Shown: positions 40,311 through 49,722 of the stretch, piece by piece
Layout of the letters: every line of letters begins with the position of its first letter
Position numbering within the stretch: the first letter of the stretch is position 1
Assembly: GCA_965200525.1 (NCBI GenBank)
Contig: OZ241368.1
Coordinates: 3,596,001-3,660,000 of the forward strand
DNA: 64,000 nucleotides
DNA from: JANNPJ01 sp965200525
GTDB lineage: Bacteria; Actinomycetota; Actinomycetes; Actinomycetales; Kineosporiaceae
Reading direction: 5' to 3'
Position numbers and translations under genes: made by a program
The notes under the pieces: generated by a model
What the model was told of the DNA's origin: nothing
What the model saw: only the letters and a program-made list of their open reading frames with translations
Database searches by the model: none

Positions 40311-40988
40311 CTAGTCGGTCGGCGAGTCCGATGGCAGGTTCGACAGTTCGGACGGCGACTCCGGAGGCAGGTCGGCCCCGAGCAGGTCGATCCGCCGTCG
40401 GGTCCGCTCCGGGCCGAGCAACGTGGCGACCAGCAGGCCGCCGAAGATGAGTCCGAGCACCGCCCATCCGGGGGACGACAGCACTCCGGCGATCAAACCG
40501 GCGACCAGCCCGAAGCCGCACAGAGCGGCCGTGTACCAGCGACTGGCCAGGCTCTGCTCCAGCCGGAACTGAGCCAGGCGCCAGGCGGCCCGCCGCACGA
40601 TCGGATCGGCCGGCACCGGGCCCCGGACGGCGGACCGTTCGGCCTGGCGCCGCTGGTCGGCCGGCAGCGGCCCCATGGAGGCCTGGGCCCGGGCTCGGCT
40701 CTCGAAGACGATGGTTCCCATCACGGCACCGAAGATCAGCCCGCTGATCACGCCGCTGGCCAGGGCGGACGCCACTGAGCTGTCACCGACCACCAGGTTG
40801 AACCCGGTGAAGAAGACACCGAAGAAGAGTCCGACGGCGATCGACATCGTGCGGCGCGAGGCGTTGGCCCAGTAATCGCTCACAGGGTCCAGCATCGCGG
40901 TCGACGTGGGGAGGCGCGACCCCGCCCCGTGGCCCTCTCGGCGCGCCAGTGAGCCTCCGGCAACGGTGGGTACAGCGGGCGACGTCAC
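40311..40988 (-). CDS. Integral membrane protein of unknown function
   Basis: 225 aa from GTG 40988; ATG 40895 (194 aa, MLDPVSDYWANASRR) is equally possible because neither has a clear ribosome site. Four probable helices in two pairs: IAVGLFFGVFFTGFNLVV with VASALASGVISGLIFGAVMG, and YTAALCGFGLVAGLIAGVL with AVLGLIFGGLLVATLLG. A charged loop between the pairs and a Ser/Pro-rich tail face the cytoplasm. No family recognised. Confidence 0.7.
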   Translation of the reverse strand: MTSPAVPTVAGGSLARREGHGAGSRLPTSTAMLDPVSDYWANASRRTMSIAVGLFFGVFFTGFNLVVGDSSVASALASGVISGLIFGAVMGTIVFESRARAQASMGPLPADQRRQAERSAVRGPVPADPIVRRAAWRLAQFRLEQSLASRWYTAALCGFGLVAGLIAGVLSSPGWAVLGLIFGGLLVATLLGPERTRRRIDLLGADLPPESPSELSNLPSDSPTD

Positions 40989-41055
40989 CGTTTCGAAAGA
41001 ATGAGTGCCCTTGATTCCCAGGGATACTTGAAGGTGGCGACATACAGTCGGGCTC

Positions 41056-42216
41056 GTGTCGGTCGTCAGTGGTCAGGCGAGGCGGCGCTGGGCCCTGGTC
41101 GCGGCCGGCGTCGCGGTGCTGCTCTGCCTGCCTGTCGCCACCTCGGCCGCATCGTCAGCCATTCATGGCCTGACCAGCAGCGACGCGCCCGTCCCGACCG
41201 CCCGGGAGTTGGTCGAGAAGGCCCGGAGATCGACGTCCGTGCAGTACACCGGGCTGGCCCAGAGCACCGGTGCACTCGGCTTTCCGGACCTCCCGCAACT
41301 CGGGGACGTCGCCGCGCAGCTCGGCGGCACCACCCGGACCCGGGTCTGGTGGGCCGGTTCGCAGGCCTGGCGGGTGGCCGCGATCAGCCCCACCGGTGAG
41401 CAGGACATCTACCAGCACGACGCCCAGACCGTGCTCTGGGACTACGAGCAGGCCCGGCTCACCGCCGTGGTCGGCACCTCCCCGGTCCGGCTGCCCCGGG
41501 CCGACGACCTGCTCCCGCCGCAGGCCGCCCGCCGGGTGCTCGGCGGCCTGGGCCCGGACGACCAGGTCACGTCCCGGCCCGGTCACCGGATGGTGGCCGG
41601 GGTGCGGGCGGTCGGCATCCGGATCAAGCCGGGCGACCCCCGCAGCACGATCGGGCACGTGGATCTCTGGCTCGATCCGGACAACGGCCTGCCGGTGGCG
41701 ATCGAGGTGGTCGACACCCGGGGCGTGACGGCGATCCGTTCGGCCTTTCTGGACCTGTCGTTCCGGGCCCCGGACGCCGGGGCGCTGAAGGTGCCCTCCG
41801 CCCCCGGCGCGATCCACGACGTCAGCGCCGCCCCGGACCTGGCCGCCCGGTTGCAGCGGTTCACGTTCTTCCACCTGCCGGATCACCTGGCCGGGCTGGC
41901 GGCGTCCACCCCGATCGTGGGTGGTACCGGCACCTACGGCTCCGGTCTGGTCGCTTTCGCGGTACTGCCGTTGCCGGGCCGGCTGGCCGGCCAGGTGCTG
42001 AGCGCCACCCGAAGTGGCGGCGGCGTCGACCTGAAACTGCCCGGCGGTCAGGCCCTGCTGGTCAGCAGCGGGCTGGTGAACCTGGTGGTGGTCCGCTCCG
42101 ACGACGGCCGGCGCTCGTTCCTGCTGGCCGGGCTGGTCAACAGCGACGTGCTCGAACAGGCGACCCAGGAACTGCTGCAACTACCGCGACAAGATCCGTT
42201 CGGGGGGACCAGATGA
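41056..42216 (+). CDS. Secreted RseB/LolA-like protein, coupled to ABC exporter
   Basis: 386 aa from GTG 41056 with a signal peptide ALVAAGVAVLLCLPVATSA. TARELVEKARRSTSVQYTGLAQSTG at the start of the mature part and VDLWLDPDNGLPVAIEVVD in the middle resemble the LolA/RseB fold, an open beta-barrel that binds lipids or lipoproteins; a second half (about 250-380) follows. It overlaps the ABC ATPase gene by ATGA, so it may bring a ligand to that transporter or sense envelope state. Exact role unknown. Confidence 0.7.
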   Translation: MSVVSGQARRRWALVAAGVAVLLCLPVATSAASSAIHGLTSSDAPVPTARELVEKARRSTSVQYTGLAQSTGALGFPDLPQLGDVAAQLGGTTRTRVWWAGSQAWRVAAISPTGEQDIYQHDAQTVLWDYEQARLTAVVGTSPVRLPRADDLLPPQAARRVLGGLGPDDQVTSRPGHRMVAGVRAVGIRIKPGDPRSTIGHVDLWLDPDNGLPVAIEVVDTRGVTAIRSAFLDLSFRAPDAGALKVPSAPGAIHDVSAAPDLAARLQRFTFFHLPDHLAGLAASTPIVGGTGTYGSGLVAFAVLPLPGRLAGQVLSATRSGGGVDLKLPGGQALLVSSGLVNLVVVRSDDGRRSFLLAGLVNSDVLEQATQELLQLPRQDPFGGTR

Positions 42217-43136
42217 TCGTCACGCGCGGCCTGACCAAGCGGTTCGGCGGAGTACTGGCCGTGGACGGCGTCGATCTCGACGTCCAGGAGGGCGAGCGGT
42301 ACGGCTTTCTCGGGCCCAACGGCTCGGGCAAGACCACCACTGTGCGGATGCTGCTGGGCCTGGTCTTCGCCACCAGTGGGCAGATCGAGCTGCTCGGGCA
42401 CGAGGTCCCGGGCCGGGTGGGCCGGGCCCTGCCGGACGTCGGGGCCCTGGTCGAAGGGCCGGCCGCCTACCCGCACCTGTCGGCCCGGGTGAACCTCGAC
42501 CTGCTCGACGCGGCCGGCCCGCGCGGTCACCGGCTGCCCGGCCGGGCGGCCCGGCGGGCCCGGATCGACGAGGTGCTGGAGCAGGTCGGGCTCGGTGGGG
42601 TGGGCCGCAAGCCGGTCCGGGCCTACTCGCTGGGCATGCGGCAGCGGCTCGGTCTGGCCGCGGCCCTGCTCGGCCGGCCCCGCCTGCTGGTGCTGGACGA
42701 GCCGACCAACGGCCTCGACCCGCAGGGCATCCAGGAGGTTCGGGAGTTGCTGCTCAAGCTCAACCGCGACGGGACGACGATCTTCCTCTCCAGTCACCTG
42801 CTGGCCGAGGTGGAGCAGCTCTGCACCCGGGTCGGTGTGATGGACTCCGGCCGGCTGGTCACCCAGGTGTCGATGGACGAGGTGCGCGAGCCGACCGGCC
42901 GGGCGCTGCTGCGGGTCGGCGATCCGCGGGCCGCGGCCGGCTTGCTCGACGGGCGGGTGGTCGAGGTGGCCGGGGACCGGCTGATCGTGGACGGCGTCCC
43001 GGTCGAGGAGCTGACCCGCCGGCTGGTGGCGGCCGGGATCGCCGTCCACGAGGCCGTGCCCGAGCGGGACAGCCTGGAGGCGCTGGTGCTGCGACTGACC
43101 GGGCCGGGCTCGGACCGGGTGGAGGCGCGCGGATGA
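42213..43136 (+). CDS. ABC exporter ATP-binding protein
   Basis: 307 aa. Walker A GPNGSGKTT (Lys40), signature YSLGMRQRLGLAAAL, Walker B LLVLDEPTNGLDPQG and switch His in LSSHLLAEVEQ. It belongs to the CcmA/NatA group that drives ABC-2 permeases. Overlaps on both sides (ATGA at 42213 and at 43133) tie it to the secreted protein and the permease. Confidence 0.93.
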   Translation: MIVTRGLTKRFGGVLAVDGVDLDVQEGERYGFLGPNGSGKTTTVRMLLGLVFATSGQIELLGHEVPGRVGRALPDVGALVEGPAAYPHLSARVNLDLLDAAGPRGHRLPGRAARRARIDEVLEQVGLGGVGRKPVRAYSLGMRQRLGLAAALLGRPRLLVLDEPTNGLDPQGIQEVRELLLKLNRDGTTIFLSSHLLAEVEQLCTRVGVMDSGRLVTQVSMDEVREPTGRALLRVGDPRAAAGLLDGRVVEVAGDRLIVDGVPVEELTRRLVAAGIAVHEAVPERDSLEALVLRLTGPGSDRVEARG

Positions 43137-43954
43137 TCGCCGTCGAGCTGCGCAAGCTGTTCCGCCGTCCGCGGACCTGGATCTCGGTGTTCCTGCTCTG
43201 CCTGCTGCCGACCGTGGTGGCGGTGTTCCTGACCGTGACCGGGGTCGGCCCCCGCCCGGGCCAGGGCCCGGCCCTGCTCTCGGCCGTGCTCACCAACGGG
43301 CAGCTGTTTCCGGCGGCGGCGCTGGCCATCGTGCTGCCGGTGTTCCTGCCGCTGGCCGTGGCCGTGGTCGCGGGGGAGTCGGTGGCCGGCGAGGCGAGCG
43401 TGGGCATGCTGCGCTACCTACTGATCCGCCCGGTGTCCCGAAGCCGGCTGCTGCTGGCCAAACTGGTCACCGTGCTGGCCTTCACCGCGCTGGCCGTGGT
43501 CTCGGTGGCGGTGGTCGGCTTCGTCGTCGGCGTCCTGGTGATCGGCAAGGCCGACGCGAGCGCGGTCACCGCCACCGTCACCGTTTCCGGAACCCCGCTC
43601 ACCTCGGGGCAACTGGCGATCCGGGCCGGTCTGATGCTGCTCTACATCGGCTGGTCGATGCTGGGCGTGGCCTCGGTGTCGCTGTTCCTGTCCACCCTCA
43701 CCGACTCCGCGCTCGGCGCCGCCCTGGGCGGGATCGCGGTGCTGGTCGGCAGCACGGTCCTGGTCGGGCTGGACGCCGCCAACTCGGTCAACAACTGGCT
43801 GCCGACCCGGTACTGGCTGTCCTGGGTGGACCTGTTCCGCGACCCGATCCTGTGGCACGACATCCAGCGCGGTGTCCTGGTGCAGGCGATCTGGATCGCC
43901 GTCCTGCTAGGCATGGCCTGGGCCAACTTCGCCACCCGCGACGTCAGCAGCTAG
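43133..43954 (+). CDS. ABC-2-type permease
   Basis: 273 aa with six helices; starts MIAVELRKLFRRPRTWISVFLLC, the usual ABC-2 (NatB-like) beginning. AGESVAGEASVGMLRYLLIRPVSRSRLLLAKL is the conserved coupling segment. It partners with the ATPase it overlaps. Substrate unknown. The 3' end overlaps the convergent hydrolase gene by 4 bases. Confidence 0.9.
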   Translation: MIAVELRKLFRRPRTWISVFLLCLLPTVVAVFLTVTGVGPRPGQGPALLSAVLTNGQLFPAAALAIVLPVFLPLAVAVVAGESVAGEASVGMLRYLLIRPVSRSRLLLAKLVTVLAFTALAVVSVAVVGFVVGVLVIGKADASAVTATVTVSGTPLTSGQLAIRAGLMLLYIGWSMLGVASVSLFLSTLTDSALGAALGGIAVLVGSTVLVGLDAANSVNNWLPTRYWLSWVDLFRDPILWHDIQRGVLVQAIWIAVLLGMAWANFATRDVSS

Positions 43955-44838
43955 TTCCCGGACCCGGTCCGGCGCAACGAGGAACAACTGTCGGCGGACG
44001 GCGGCGCCGACCGGGCCGGACCGTCCAGGGCCAGCAGCACCAGGCCGACGGCCAGCGGATCCTTCGGCAGGGCACTGTGTTTCACCCGGTCGTCGGCGCA
44101 GACCGACTGCAGCTCGATGTTGACCGCGCCGCGCAGGGCGGCCGAGTTGGGTGGCGTCACCAGGTCGTCGTAGGCGGTGTAGACGCTGGTCCAGCCCGGA
44201 CCGGCCGGCGTCTCGGGCAGCCCGGCCAGGACGGCGCTGCTCGGCGCCAGCTGTTGGCAAGCGGTCGGGCAGGCGCCCGGCAGCAGCCCGGCGGCCAGGC
44301 CGGCCACGTCGGTGCCGTGCTGCGGCGAGCCCAGGGTGACCACCCGGCGGGCCAGGTCGGCCCCGCCCAGCTCGGCCGCCCAGATCCGGGTGACCACGCC
44401 CCCGGCCGAGTAACCGACCACGTCGACCGACGGCGCGCCGGCCGCGATCGCGGCTCGGGCGGTGCGGTCGAGCGCCTCGGCCTGATCGCGCAGCGGGCCG
44501 GTGTTGTCGCCGACCGGCGGCACGATCCTGACCGTGCGCCCGGCCGCGGTCAGGGCCCGGGACAGCTCGCTCAGGGACGCCGTCGAGCCGCCGTAGCCGG
44601 CCACCAGAAGGACCGTGCCGGGTCGGTTCTGAGCCACATCGGTGCCGGCCGGGGTGGAACGGCCGGCCCGGTTGTGGATCGCGATCCCGGCGACGACCAG
44701 GATCAGGACGAGCAGCGGCAGCAGCCCCAGGGCCCACACCCGCAGGCGCCGGCTCAGGATGCTCCGGCCGGCGGGGCCGCCGCTTCGGCTCGCGTCATCG
44801 ACCCTCCCGGGTGTCACGGCCGCGGGCGCTGGAACCAC
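43951..44838 (-). CDS. Membrane-anchored lipase/esterase-like alpha/beta hydrolase
   Basis: 295 aa from GTG 44838. One N-terminal helix (VWALGLLPLLVLILVVAGIAI) anchors it, with the catalytic part outside. VLLVAGYGGST is the oxyanion region, VDVVGYSAGGVVTR holds the nucleophile Ser, TAYDDLVTP the acid and VKHSALPKD the His, as in extracellular LipA/EstA-type lipases. Two cysteine pairs in the later part suggest disulfides. It is convergent with the ABC permease. Confidence 0.82.
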   Translation of the reverse strand: MVPAPAAVTPGRVDDASRSGGPAGRSILSRRLRVWALGLLPLLVLILVVAGIAIHNRAGRSTPAGTDVAQNRPGTVLLVAGYGGSTASLSELSRALTAAGRTVRIVPPVGDNTGPLRDQAEALDRTARAAIAAGAPSVDVVGYSAGGVVTRIWAAELGGADLARRVVTLGSPQHGTDVAGLAAGLLPGACPTACQQLAPSSAVLAGLPETPAGPGWTSVYTAYDDLVTPPNSAALRGAVNIELQSVCADDRVKHSALPKDPLAVGLVLLALDGPARSAPPSADSCSSLRRTGSGN

Positions 44839-45080
44839 CGGCCTGTCGTCGTCCCAGTGTCGCAGCCCACGCCCGTCGCGCCGATCCGAGTTCGGAGTAG
44901 ACGCATCGCCGCATTCGGTACAAATGTGTATCCGTGGCTGTTGTCGGCCGGGCCCGCGCGAGGCCGTCTCCGGCGCCTCGAAGATCGTCTCGTTGACGGC
45001 CTGCTCAAGAAGAGCGGGACCGCACCCGATGGATCTCTAGTTGCGTTGACCGGCGTTTGCCTGAGGAGTGTGTGTCCGGC

Positions 45081-47417
45081 ATGGAAGCCATCGACGAGAT
45101 CGTCGCCGAGTTCCTGGTTGAGTCGCACGAGAACCTCGACCAGCTCGACGCCGACCTCCTGGCTCTGGAGCAGTCGGCCGGTTCGCCGGAGCTGCTGGCC
45201 AGCGTGTTCCGGACGATCCACACGATCAAGGGCACCAGCGGCTTCCTCGGCTTCCACCGGCTCGAATCGGTCACCCACGTCGGCGAGAGCCTGCTCAGCC
45301 GGCTGCGCGACGGCAAGATCGAGCTGACCGAGTCCCGCTCGACGGCAATGCTCAAAATGGTGGACGCCGTGCGCGGCCTGCTGGCCGCCATCGAGCGCAC
45401 CGGCGTCGAGCCGGAGACCGACCTGAGCGAGCTCACCGAACAGCTCGAGACCCTGCTCGAAGACGGCGATTCGCCCGCCGACGGGCCACCGGCGGCACCG
45501 GCGGCACCGGCGGCCCAGAACGCGACCGCTGAAGGGGCTTCGGCGGCCACTCCGGCCTCGACCCCGCTCGTGCCCGCGGCCCGCGCCGCCGCCGAGCCCC
45601 CGGCGGCCCCGCCGGCCCGCGAGATCCAGGCCGAGCACAAGCGCTCGGTCGTGGATTCCTCGGTGCGGGTCGATGTGGAGCTGTTGGACACGTTGATGCG
45701 GATGGTCGGCGAACTGGTGCTGGCTCGTAATCAGCTGGTGTCGGAGTTGGATGATCAGAAGGACACGGCTCTGGCTCGGTCGGCGCAGCGGTTGTCGCTG
45801 GTGACGTCGGAGTTGCAGGAGCAGGTGATGAAGACCCGGATGCAGCCGGTGGATTCGGTGTGGTCGAAGTTGCCTCGGGTGGTGCGGGACCTGTCTCGTC
45901 AGCTGGGGCGGACGGTTCGTCTGGAGATGGATGGTCGGGACACTGAGCTGGACCGTTCGGTGTTGGAGGCGATCAAGGATCCGCTGACTCACCTGGTGCG
46001 TAATGCGATCGATCATGGGATCGAGCCGCCGGAGGCCCGGATGGCGAAGGGCAAGGCGGCTGAGGGTCTGTTGCTGCTTCGGGCGTATCACGAGGCCGGT
46101 CAGGTTCATCTGGAGATCGTGGATGACGGGGCCGGGATCGATCCGGCGGTGATCTCGGCGAAGGCGTTGGAGCGGGGTCTGATCTCGCAGCCTCAGTTGG
46201 AGCGGATGAGTGCGCGGGAGGTCATTCAGTTGATCTTCCTGCCGGGGTTCTCCACGGCGGGGCAGGTCACGAACGTGTCCGGCCGTGGGGTCGGTATGGA
46301 CGTGGTCAAAACTCGGATCGAGGCCATCGGCGGGTCGGTCGACGTGATGTCGAACAAGGGCTCGGGCTCGACGTTCCGCCTGACCATCCCGCTCACCCTG
46401 GCCATCATTCCGGCGTTGACGATCGGTTGTGCCGGACGCCGGTACGCCGTCCCGCAGGTCAGCGTGCTCGAGCTGGTGCGGTTGTCGGGCGAGCACGCCC
46501 GGGGCGGGATCGAGCTGATCTCGGGAGCTCCCGTGTACCGGCTGCGCGGCACTCTGCTGCCGTTGGTCCGGCTGGACGAGCAGCTCGGCCTGGTGCCGGC
46601 CGGCTCCTCGGCTCACGACCTGGGTTCGTTCGACGTCACCGCCCACGCCGACGGCGAGCTCGGCGAGGTCGAGTCGCGCGGTGGGTTCATCGTGGTGTTG
46701 CAGGCGGAGCAGCATCGGTTCGGTCTGGTGGTGGATGACGTGCTGGACACGCAGGAGATCGTGGTCAAGCCGCTGGGCCGGCATTTGAAGGGCCTGCCGA
46801 TGTATGCGGGGGCCACGATTCTGGGTGACGGCAGCGTGGTGCTGATCCTCGACGCCACGACGGTGGCGCGGCGGGCGGATGTGCTGGCTCAGGCGGTGGG
46901 AGCGGCGGTGTCGGGTGTGGTGGCGGAGTCGGTGCCGATTGATCCGGTGCTGGTGGTGGAGTTGGCCGGGGGGCGTCGGGCGGCGATTCCGTTGGACATG
47001 GTGACGCGGTTGGAGGAGATCTCGGCCGAGTCGATCGAGCGGGTCGGTGGGCGTGAGGTGGTGCAGTACCGCGGGCACATCATGCCGATGGTTCGTCTGG
47101 CCGGGTTGTTGGGGGCGTTCGGTGAGGGTGGTGAGGAGGAGCGGGTTCAGTTGGTGGTCTACACCCGGGGTGAGCGCAGTGTCGGGTTCGCGGTGCAGCG
47201 GATCATCGACATCGCCACCGAGCGTTCTGGTTCTCGTTCCGACATCGACGATCACGCCCTGCTCGGCTCCGTCGTCGTCGGCGATCGCGTGGTCGAACTG
47301 CTCGACGTCTCGGCCGCGGTGCTCGCGGCCGACCCCAACTTCTTCGACACCCCGGTCTTCAATTCATCGACGGACAGCCTGCTCGGCGCCGTCACCAACT
47401 CGGAGGCATTGGTATGA
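45081..47417 (+). CDS. cheA: Chemotaxis histidine kinase CheA
   Basis: 778 aa from ATG 45081; GTG 45072 is closer to GAGGAG (45063-45068), so the start is uncertain by three residues. The Hpt domain has the phosphorylated His47 in FRTIHTIKGTSGF. A Pro/Ala-rich linker (about 135-185) follows, where CheY-binding P2 usually is; then the dimer domain (LMRMVGELVLARNQLV), HATPase with NAIDHGIEPP and GRGVGMDVVKT, a CheW-like P5 domain, and a second CheW-like domain (about 600-745). It phosphorylates CheY. Stretches of the gene switch between C/G- and T-rich third positions. Confidence 0.95.
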   Translation: MEAIDEIVAEFLVESHENLDQLDADLLALEQSAGSPELLASVFRTIHTIKGTSGFLGFHRLESVTHVGESLLSRLRDGKIELTESRSTAMLKMVDAVRGLLAAIERTGVEPETDLSELTEQLETLLEDGDSPADGPPAAPAAPAAQNATAEGASAATPASTPLVPAARAAAEPPAAPPAREIQAEHKRSVVDSSVRVDVELLDTLMRMVGELVLARNQLVSELDDQKDTALARSAQRLSLVTSELQEQVMKTRMQPVDSVWSKLPRVVRDLSRQLGRTVRLEMDGRDTELDRSVLEAIKDPLTHLVRNAIDHGIEPPEARMAKGKAAEGLLLLRAYHEAGQVHLEIVDDGAGIDPAVISAKALERGLISQPQLERMSAREVIQLIFLPGFSTAGQVTNVSGRGVGMDVVKTRIEAIGGSVDVMSNKGSGSTFRLTIPLTLAIIPALTIGCAGRRYAVPQVSVLELVRLSGEHARGGIELISGAPVYRLRGTLLPLVRLDEQLGLVPAGSSAHDLGSFDVTAHADGELGEVESRGGFIVVLQAEQHRFGLVVDDVLDTQEIVVKPLGRHLKGLPMYAGATILGDGSVVLILDATTVARRADVLAQAVGAAVSGVVAESVPIDPVLVVELAGGRRAAIPLDMVTRLEEISAESIERVGGREVVQYRGHIMPMVRLAGLLGAFGEGGEEERVQLVVYTRGERSVGFAVQRIIDIATERSGSRSDIDDHALLGSVVVGDRVVELLDVSAAVLAADPNFFDTPVFNSSTDSLLGAVTNSEALV

Positions 47418-47848
47418 CGCAGCTTTCAACTTTCATGGTCGGCCGCTACCTGTTCGGCGTGGACGTCACCCTGGTCCAGGAGATCATGCGGGTCCGGTCG
47501 ATCACGCCGGTGCCGCTGTCGGCCCCGGAGATCGCCGGTCTGATCAACCTGCGGGGCGAGGTGCTGACCGCGGTCGATCTGCGGATCCGGTTCGGCCTCG
47601 ACTCGGCCGAGAGTTCCACCAACCCGGTCAACATCGTCGTGCGGGTGGACGACGAGCCGATCAGCCTGCTGGTCGACGCCATCGACGGTGTGGTCGAGGT
47701 GTCGAACCTGCCGTTCGAGGCCACGCCGTCTACCGTCGACGAGAAGGCCCGCGATCTCATCCTCGGCGCCTACACGCTGCCGGACCGCCTGCTGCTGGCC
47801 CTGGACGCCCGAAAGGTGCTGTCCGATCTGGAGGTTTCCGCCGCCTGA
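47414..47848 (+). CDS. cheW: Chemotaxis coupling protein CheW
   Basis: 144 aa, ATGA overlap with cheA. FMVGRYLFGVDVTLVQEIMRVRSITPVPL, IAGLINLRGEVLTAVDLRIRFGL and SLLVDAIDGVVEV are the CheW pattern. It links CheA to the receptor MCP downstream. Its stop lies within a 9-bp repeat (see the repeat entry). Confidence 0.95.
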   Translation: MTQLSTFMVGRYLFGVDVTLVQEIMRVRSITPVPLSAPEIAGLINLRGEVLTAVDLRIRFGLDSAESSTNPVNIVVRVDDEPISLLVDAIDGVVEVSNLPFEATPSTVDEKARDLILGAYTLPDRLLLALDARKVLSDLEVSAA

Positions 47849-47897
47849 GCCACCTGAGCCACCTGAGCCACCTGAGCCGCCTGAGCCACCTCAGCCG
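47844..47897. repeat. 9-bp repeat (CCTGAGCCA) across the cheW stop
   Basis: Six units, the last two imperfect. Because the unit length is a multiple of three, the cheW reading frame meets five in-frame TGA codons in succession (47846, 47855, 47864, 47873, 47882). In another frame the array encodes Pro-Glu-Pro repeats. Confidence 0.9.
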
Positions 47898-47971
47898 ATC
47901 GGGAGCCCGCCCCCCGAGCCGGTGAACCGTCCGGACCCCCTGCCTGAGCGCCCTGTACCGAAGGAAACCCG

Positions 47972-49639
47972 ATGACTGTCGCACCAGCTGTGAGGTCGAT
48001 CCGCCGCGGATCGATCGCGCGGACGTCGCCGCGCCGGTTCTTCGGTGATCTGCGGATCGGGATCAAGATCCTTTCTCTGGCCGCCCTGGCCGTGGTGCTC
48101 ACCGCGATCGTCGGCCTCACCGGCCAGCTGACCGTGCTGAGCACCCGCGACACCGGCAACGAGATCGGCTCGGTGACGGCTCACCGGGCCGTCGTCGCCC
48201 TGCAGGCCCAGGCCGGCTGGGCCGACTACCGCCGCTACGCCCCCTCGGTCGCGGTGGCCGCGGACAACGCCGACATGGCCGCCGAGTCGGACGCCGTCGA
48301 CAAGAGCTACGACGCGGTGGCGGCCAAGGTGCTGGAGCTGACCAAGCTCGACCTGCCGGCCGCCGACCAGGCTCTGCTGCAGAACGTGATCCGGCCCAAC
48401 ATGGCCCAGGCCAACCTGGTCTGGGCCACCCAGCTCAAGCCGATCGCCCAGCTCAAGAACGCCACCGGACCGCAGTACCAGGCCTTCGGGCAGCAGCTCA
48501 ACGCCAACTTCAACCCGCCCGCGAACAAGACCCAGGACGCGATCAACACCATTGCCGAGGACGCCTCGGACTCGATCAAGGCCAAGCTGGCCGCGTCCAG
48601 CAGCTCGGCCAGGCAGGCGATCATCCGGATCTGGCTGTTCACCGGCCTCGGCGCCCTGGTCCTGTTCGGGTTCGGCTACTGGATCGCCCAGCTGGTCTCG
48701 CGGTCCCTGGGCCGGGTCCGGGACTGCCTGGTCGCCCTGGCCGACGGCGACCTGACCTTCACCGTGTCGGTCGACACCTTGGATGAGGTCGGCCAGATGG
48801 CCCAGGCGCTGCAGCAGGCCCAGGTCTCGTTGCACGCCGCGATGAGCCAGATCAACGGGACGTCGACCACCCTGGCCGGCAGCGCCGATGCCCTGAGCGC
48901 GGTCTCGGCCCAGATCGCGGCCAACGCCGAGGCCACCTCGGCCCAGGCCTCCACCCTGGCCGGCACGGCCGGCGAGGTGTCGTACAGCGTGCAGACCGTG
49001 GCCGCCGGCACCGAGGAGATGACCTCCAGCATCCGGGAGATCGCGTCGTCGTCCGCCGATGCGGTGCGGGTGGCCTCGAACGCCGTGACCGAAGCGGTCA
49101 CCGCGACCGAGACGGTGGCCAAGCTGGGCGCCTCGAGTGCCGAGATCGGCAACGTGGTCAAGGTGATCACGTCGATCGCCGAGCAGACCAACCTGCTGGC
49201 CCTGAACGCCACCATCGAGGCGGCCCGGGCCGGTGCCGCCGGCAAGGGCTTCGCCGTGGTCGCCGAGGAGGTCAAACAGCTGGCCGCCGAGACGGCCCGG
49301 GCCACCGAGGACATCTCGAAACGGGTGGAGACGATCCAGGCCGACACCCAGGAGGCGGTCGGCGCGATCGCGCGCATCTCGCAGACGATCGAGGACGTCA
49401 ACTCCTACCAGACCACGATCGCCTCGGCGGTCGAGGAGCAGACCGCCACCACCTCGGAGATCTCCCGCAGCGTCATGGAGGCGGCCAGCGGTTCGGCCAC
49501 GATCGCGACCAGTGTCGAGTCCGTGGCGTCGGCCTCGCAGTCGTCCACCCAGGGCATCGCCGAGGCGCAACGGGCTGCCGGGGAGCTGGCCGGCCTCTCG
49601 GCCCAGCTGCGACAACTGGTCTCGACCTTCCGGCTCTGA
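47972..49639 (+). CDS. Methyl-accepting chemotaxis protein
   Basis: 555 aa from ATG 47972 with GAAGGAAA upstream. Two helices (about 32-52 and 215-240) flank a 4-helix-bundle ligand domain (about 53-214), then HAMP (about 240-293) and a long signalling coil. The hairpin tip EQTNLLALNATIEAARAGAAGKGF matches MCP signal domains. It ends LRQLVSTFRL with no CheR-binding pentapeptide. Sensory ligand unknown. Confidence 0.95.
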   Translation: MTVAPAVRSIRRGSIARTSPRRFFGDLRIGIKILSLAALAVVLTAIVGLTGQLTVLSTRDTGNEIGSVTAHRAVVALQAQAGWADYRRYAPSVAVAADNADMAAESDAVDKSYDAVAAKVLELTKLDLPAADQALLQNVIRPNMAQANLVWATQLKPIAQLKNATGPQYQAFGQQLNANFNPPANKTQDAINTIAEDASDSIKAKLAASSSSARQAIIRIWLFTGLGALVLFGFGYWIAQLVSRSLGRVRDCLVALADGDLTFTVSVDTLDEVGQMAQALQQAQVSLHAAMSQINGTSTTLAGSADALSAVSAQIAANAEATSAQASTLAGTAGEVSYSVQTVAAGTEEMTSSIREIASSSADAVRVASNAVTEAVTATETVAKLGASSAEIGNVVKVITSIAEQTNLLALNATIEAARAGAAGKGFAVVAEEVKQLAAETARATEDISKRVETIQADTQEAVGAIARISQTIEDVNSYQTTIASAVEEQTATTSEISRSVMEAASGSATIATSVESVASASQSSTQGIAEAQRAAGELAGLSAQLRQLVSTFRL

Positions 49640-49642
49640 CCA

Positions 49643-49685
49643 CCGACCGACCAGCACCATCCGACCGACCAGCACCATCCGACCG
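49643..49685. repeat. 18-bp direct repeat before cheY
   Basis: CCGACCGACCAGCACCAT occurs twice in tandem (49643-49660, 49661-49678) followed by a partial third copy, between the MCP gene and cheY. Confidence 0.8.
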
Positions 49686-49722
49686 CCCGACATCCCGACC
49701 GGACAGACAAGGAGACAGATCG

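Noticed and set aside
40064..40521. Frames of 81-189 codons across the heptamer repeat on both strands
   Set aside because: The repeat is read in three frames in turn, which yields repetitive Pro/Gly/Arg peptides on every strand. This is an artefact of the 7-bp unit.
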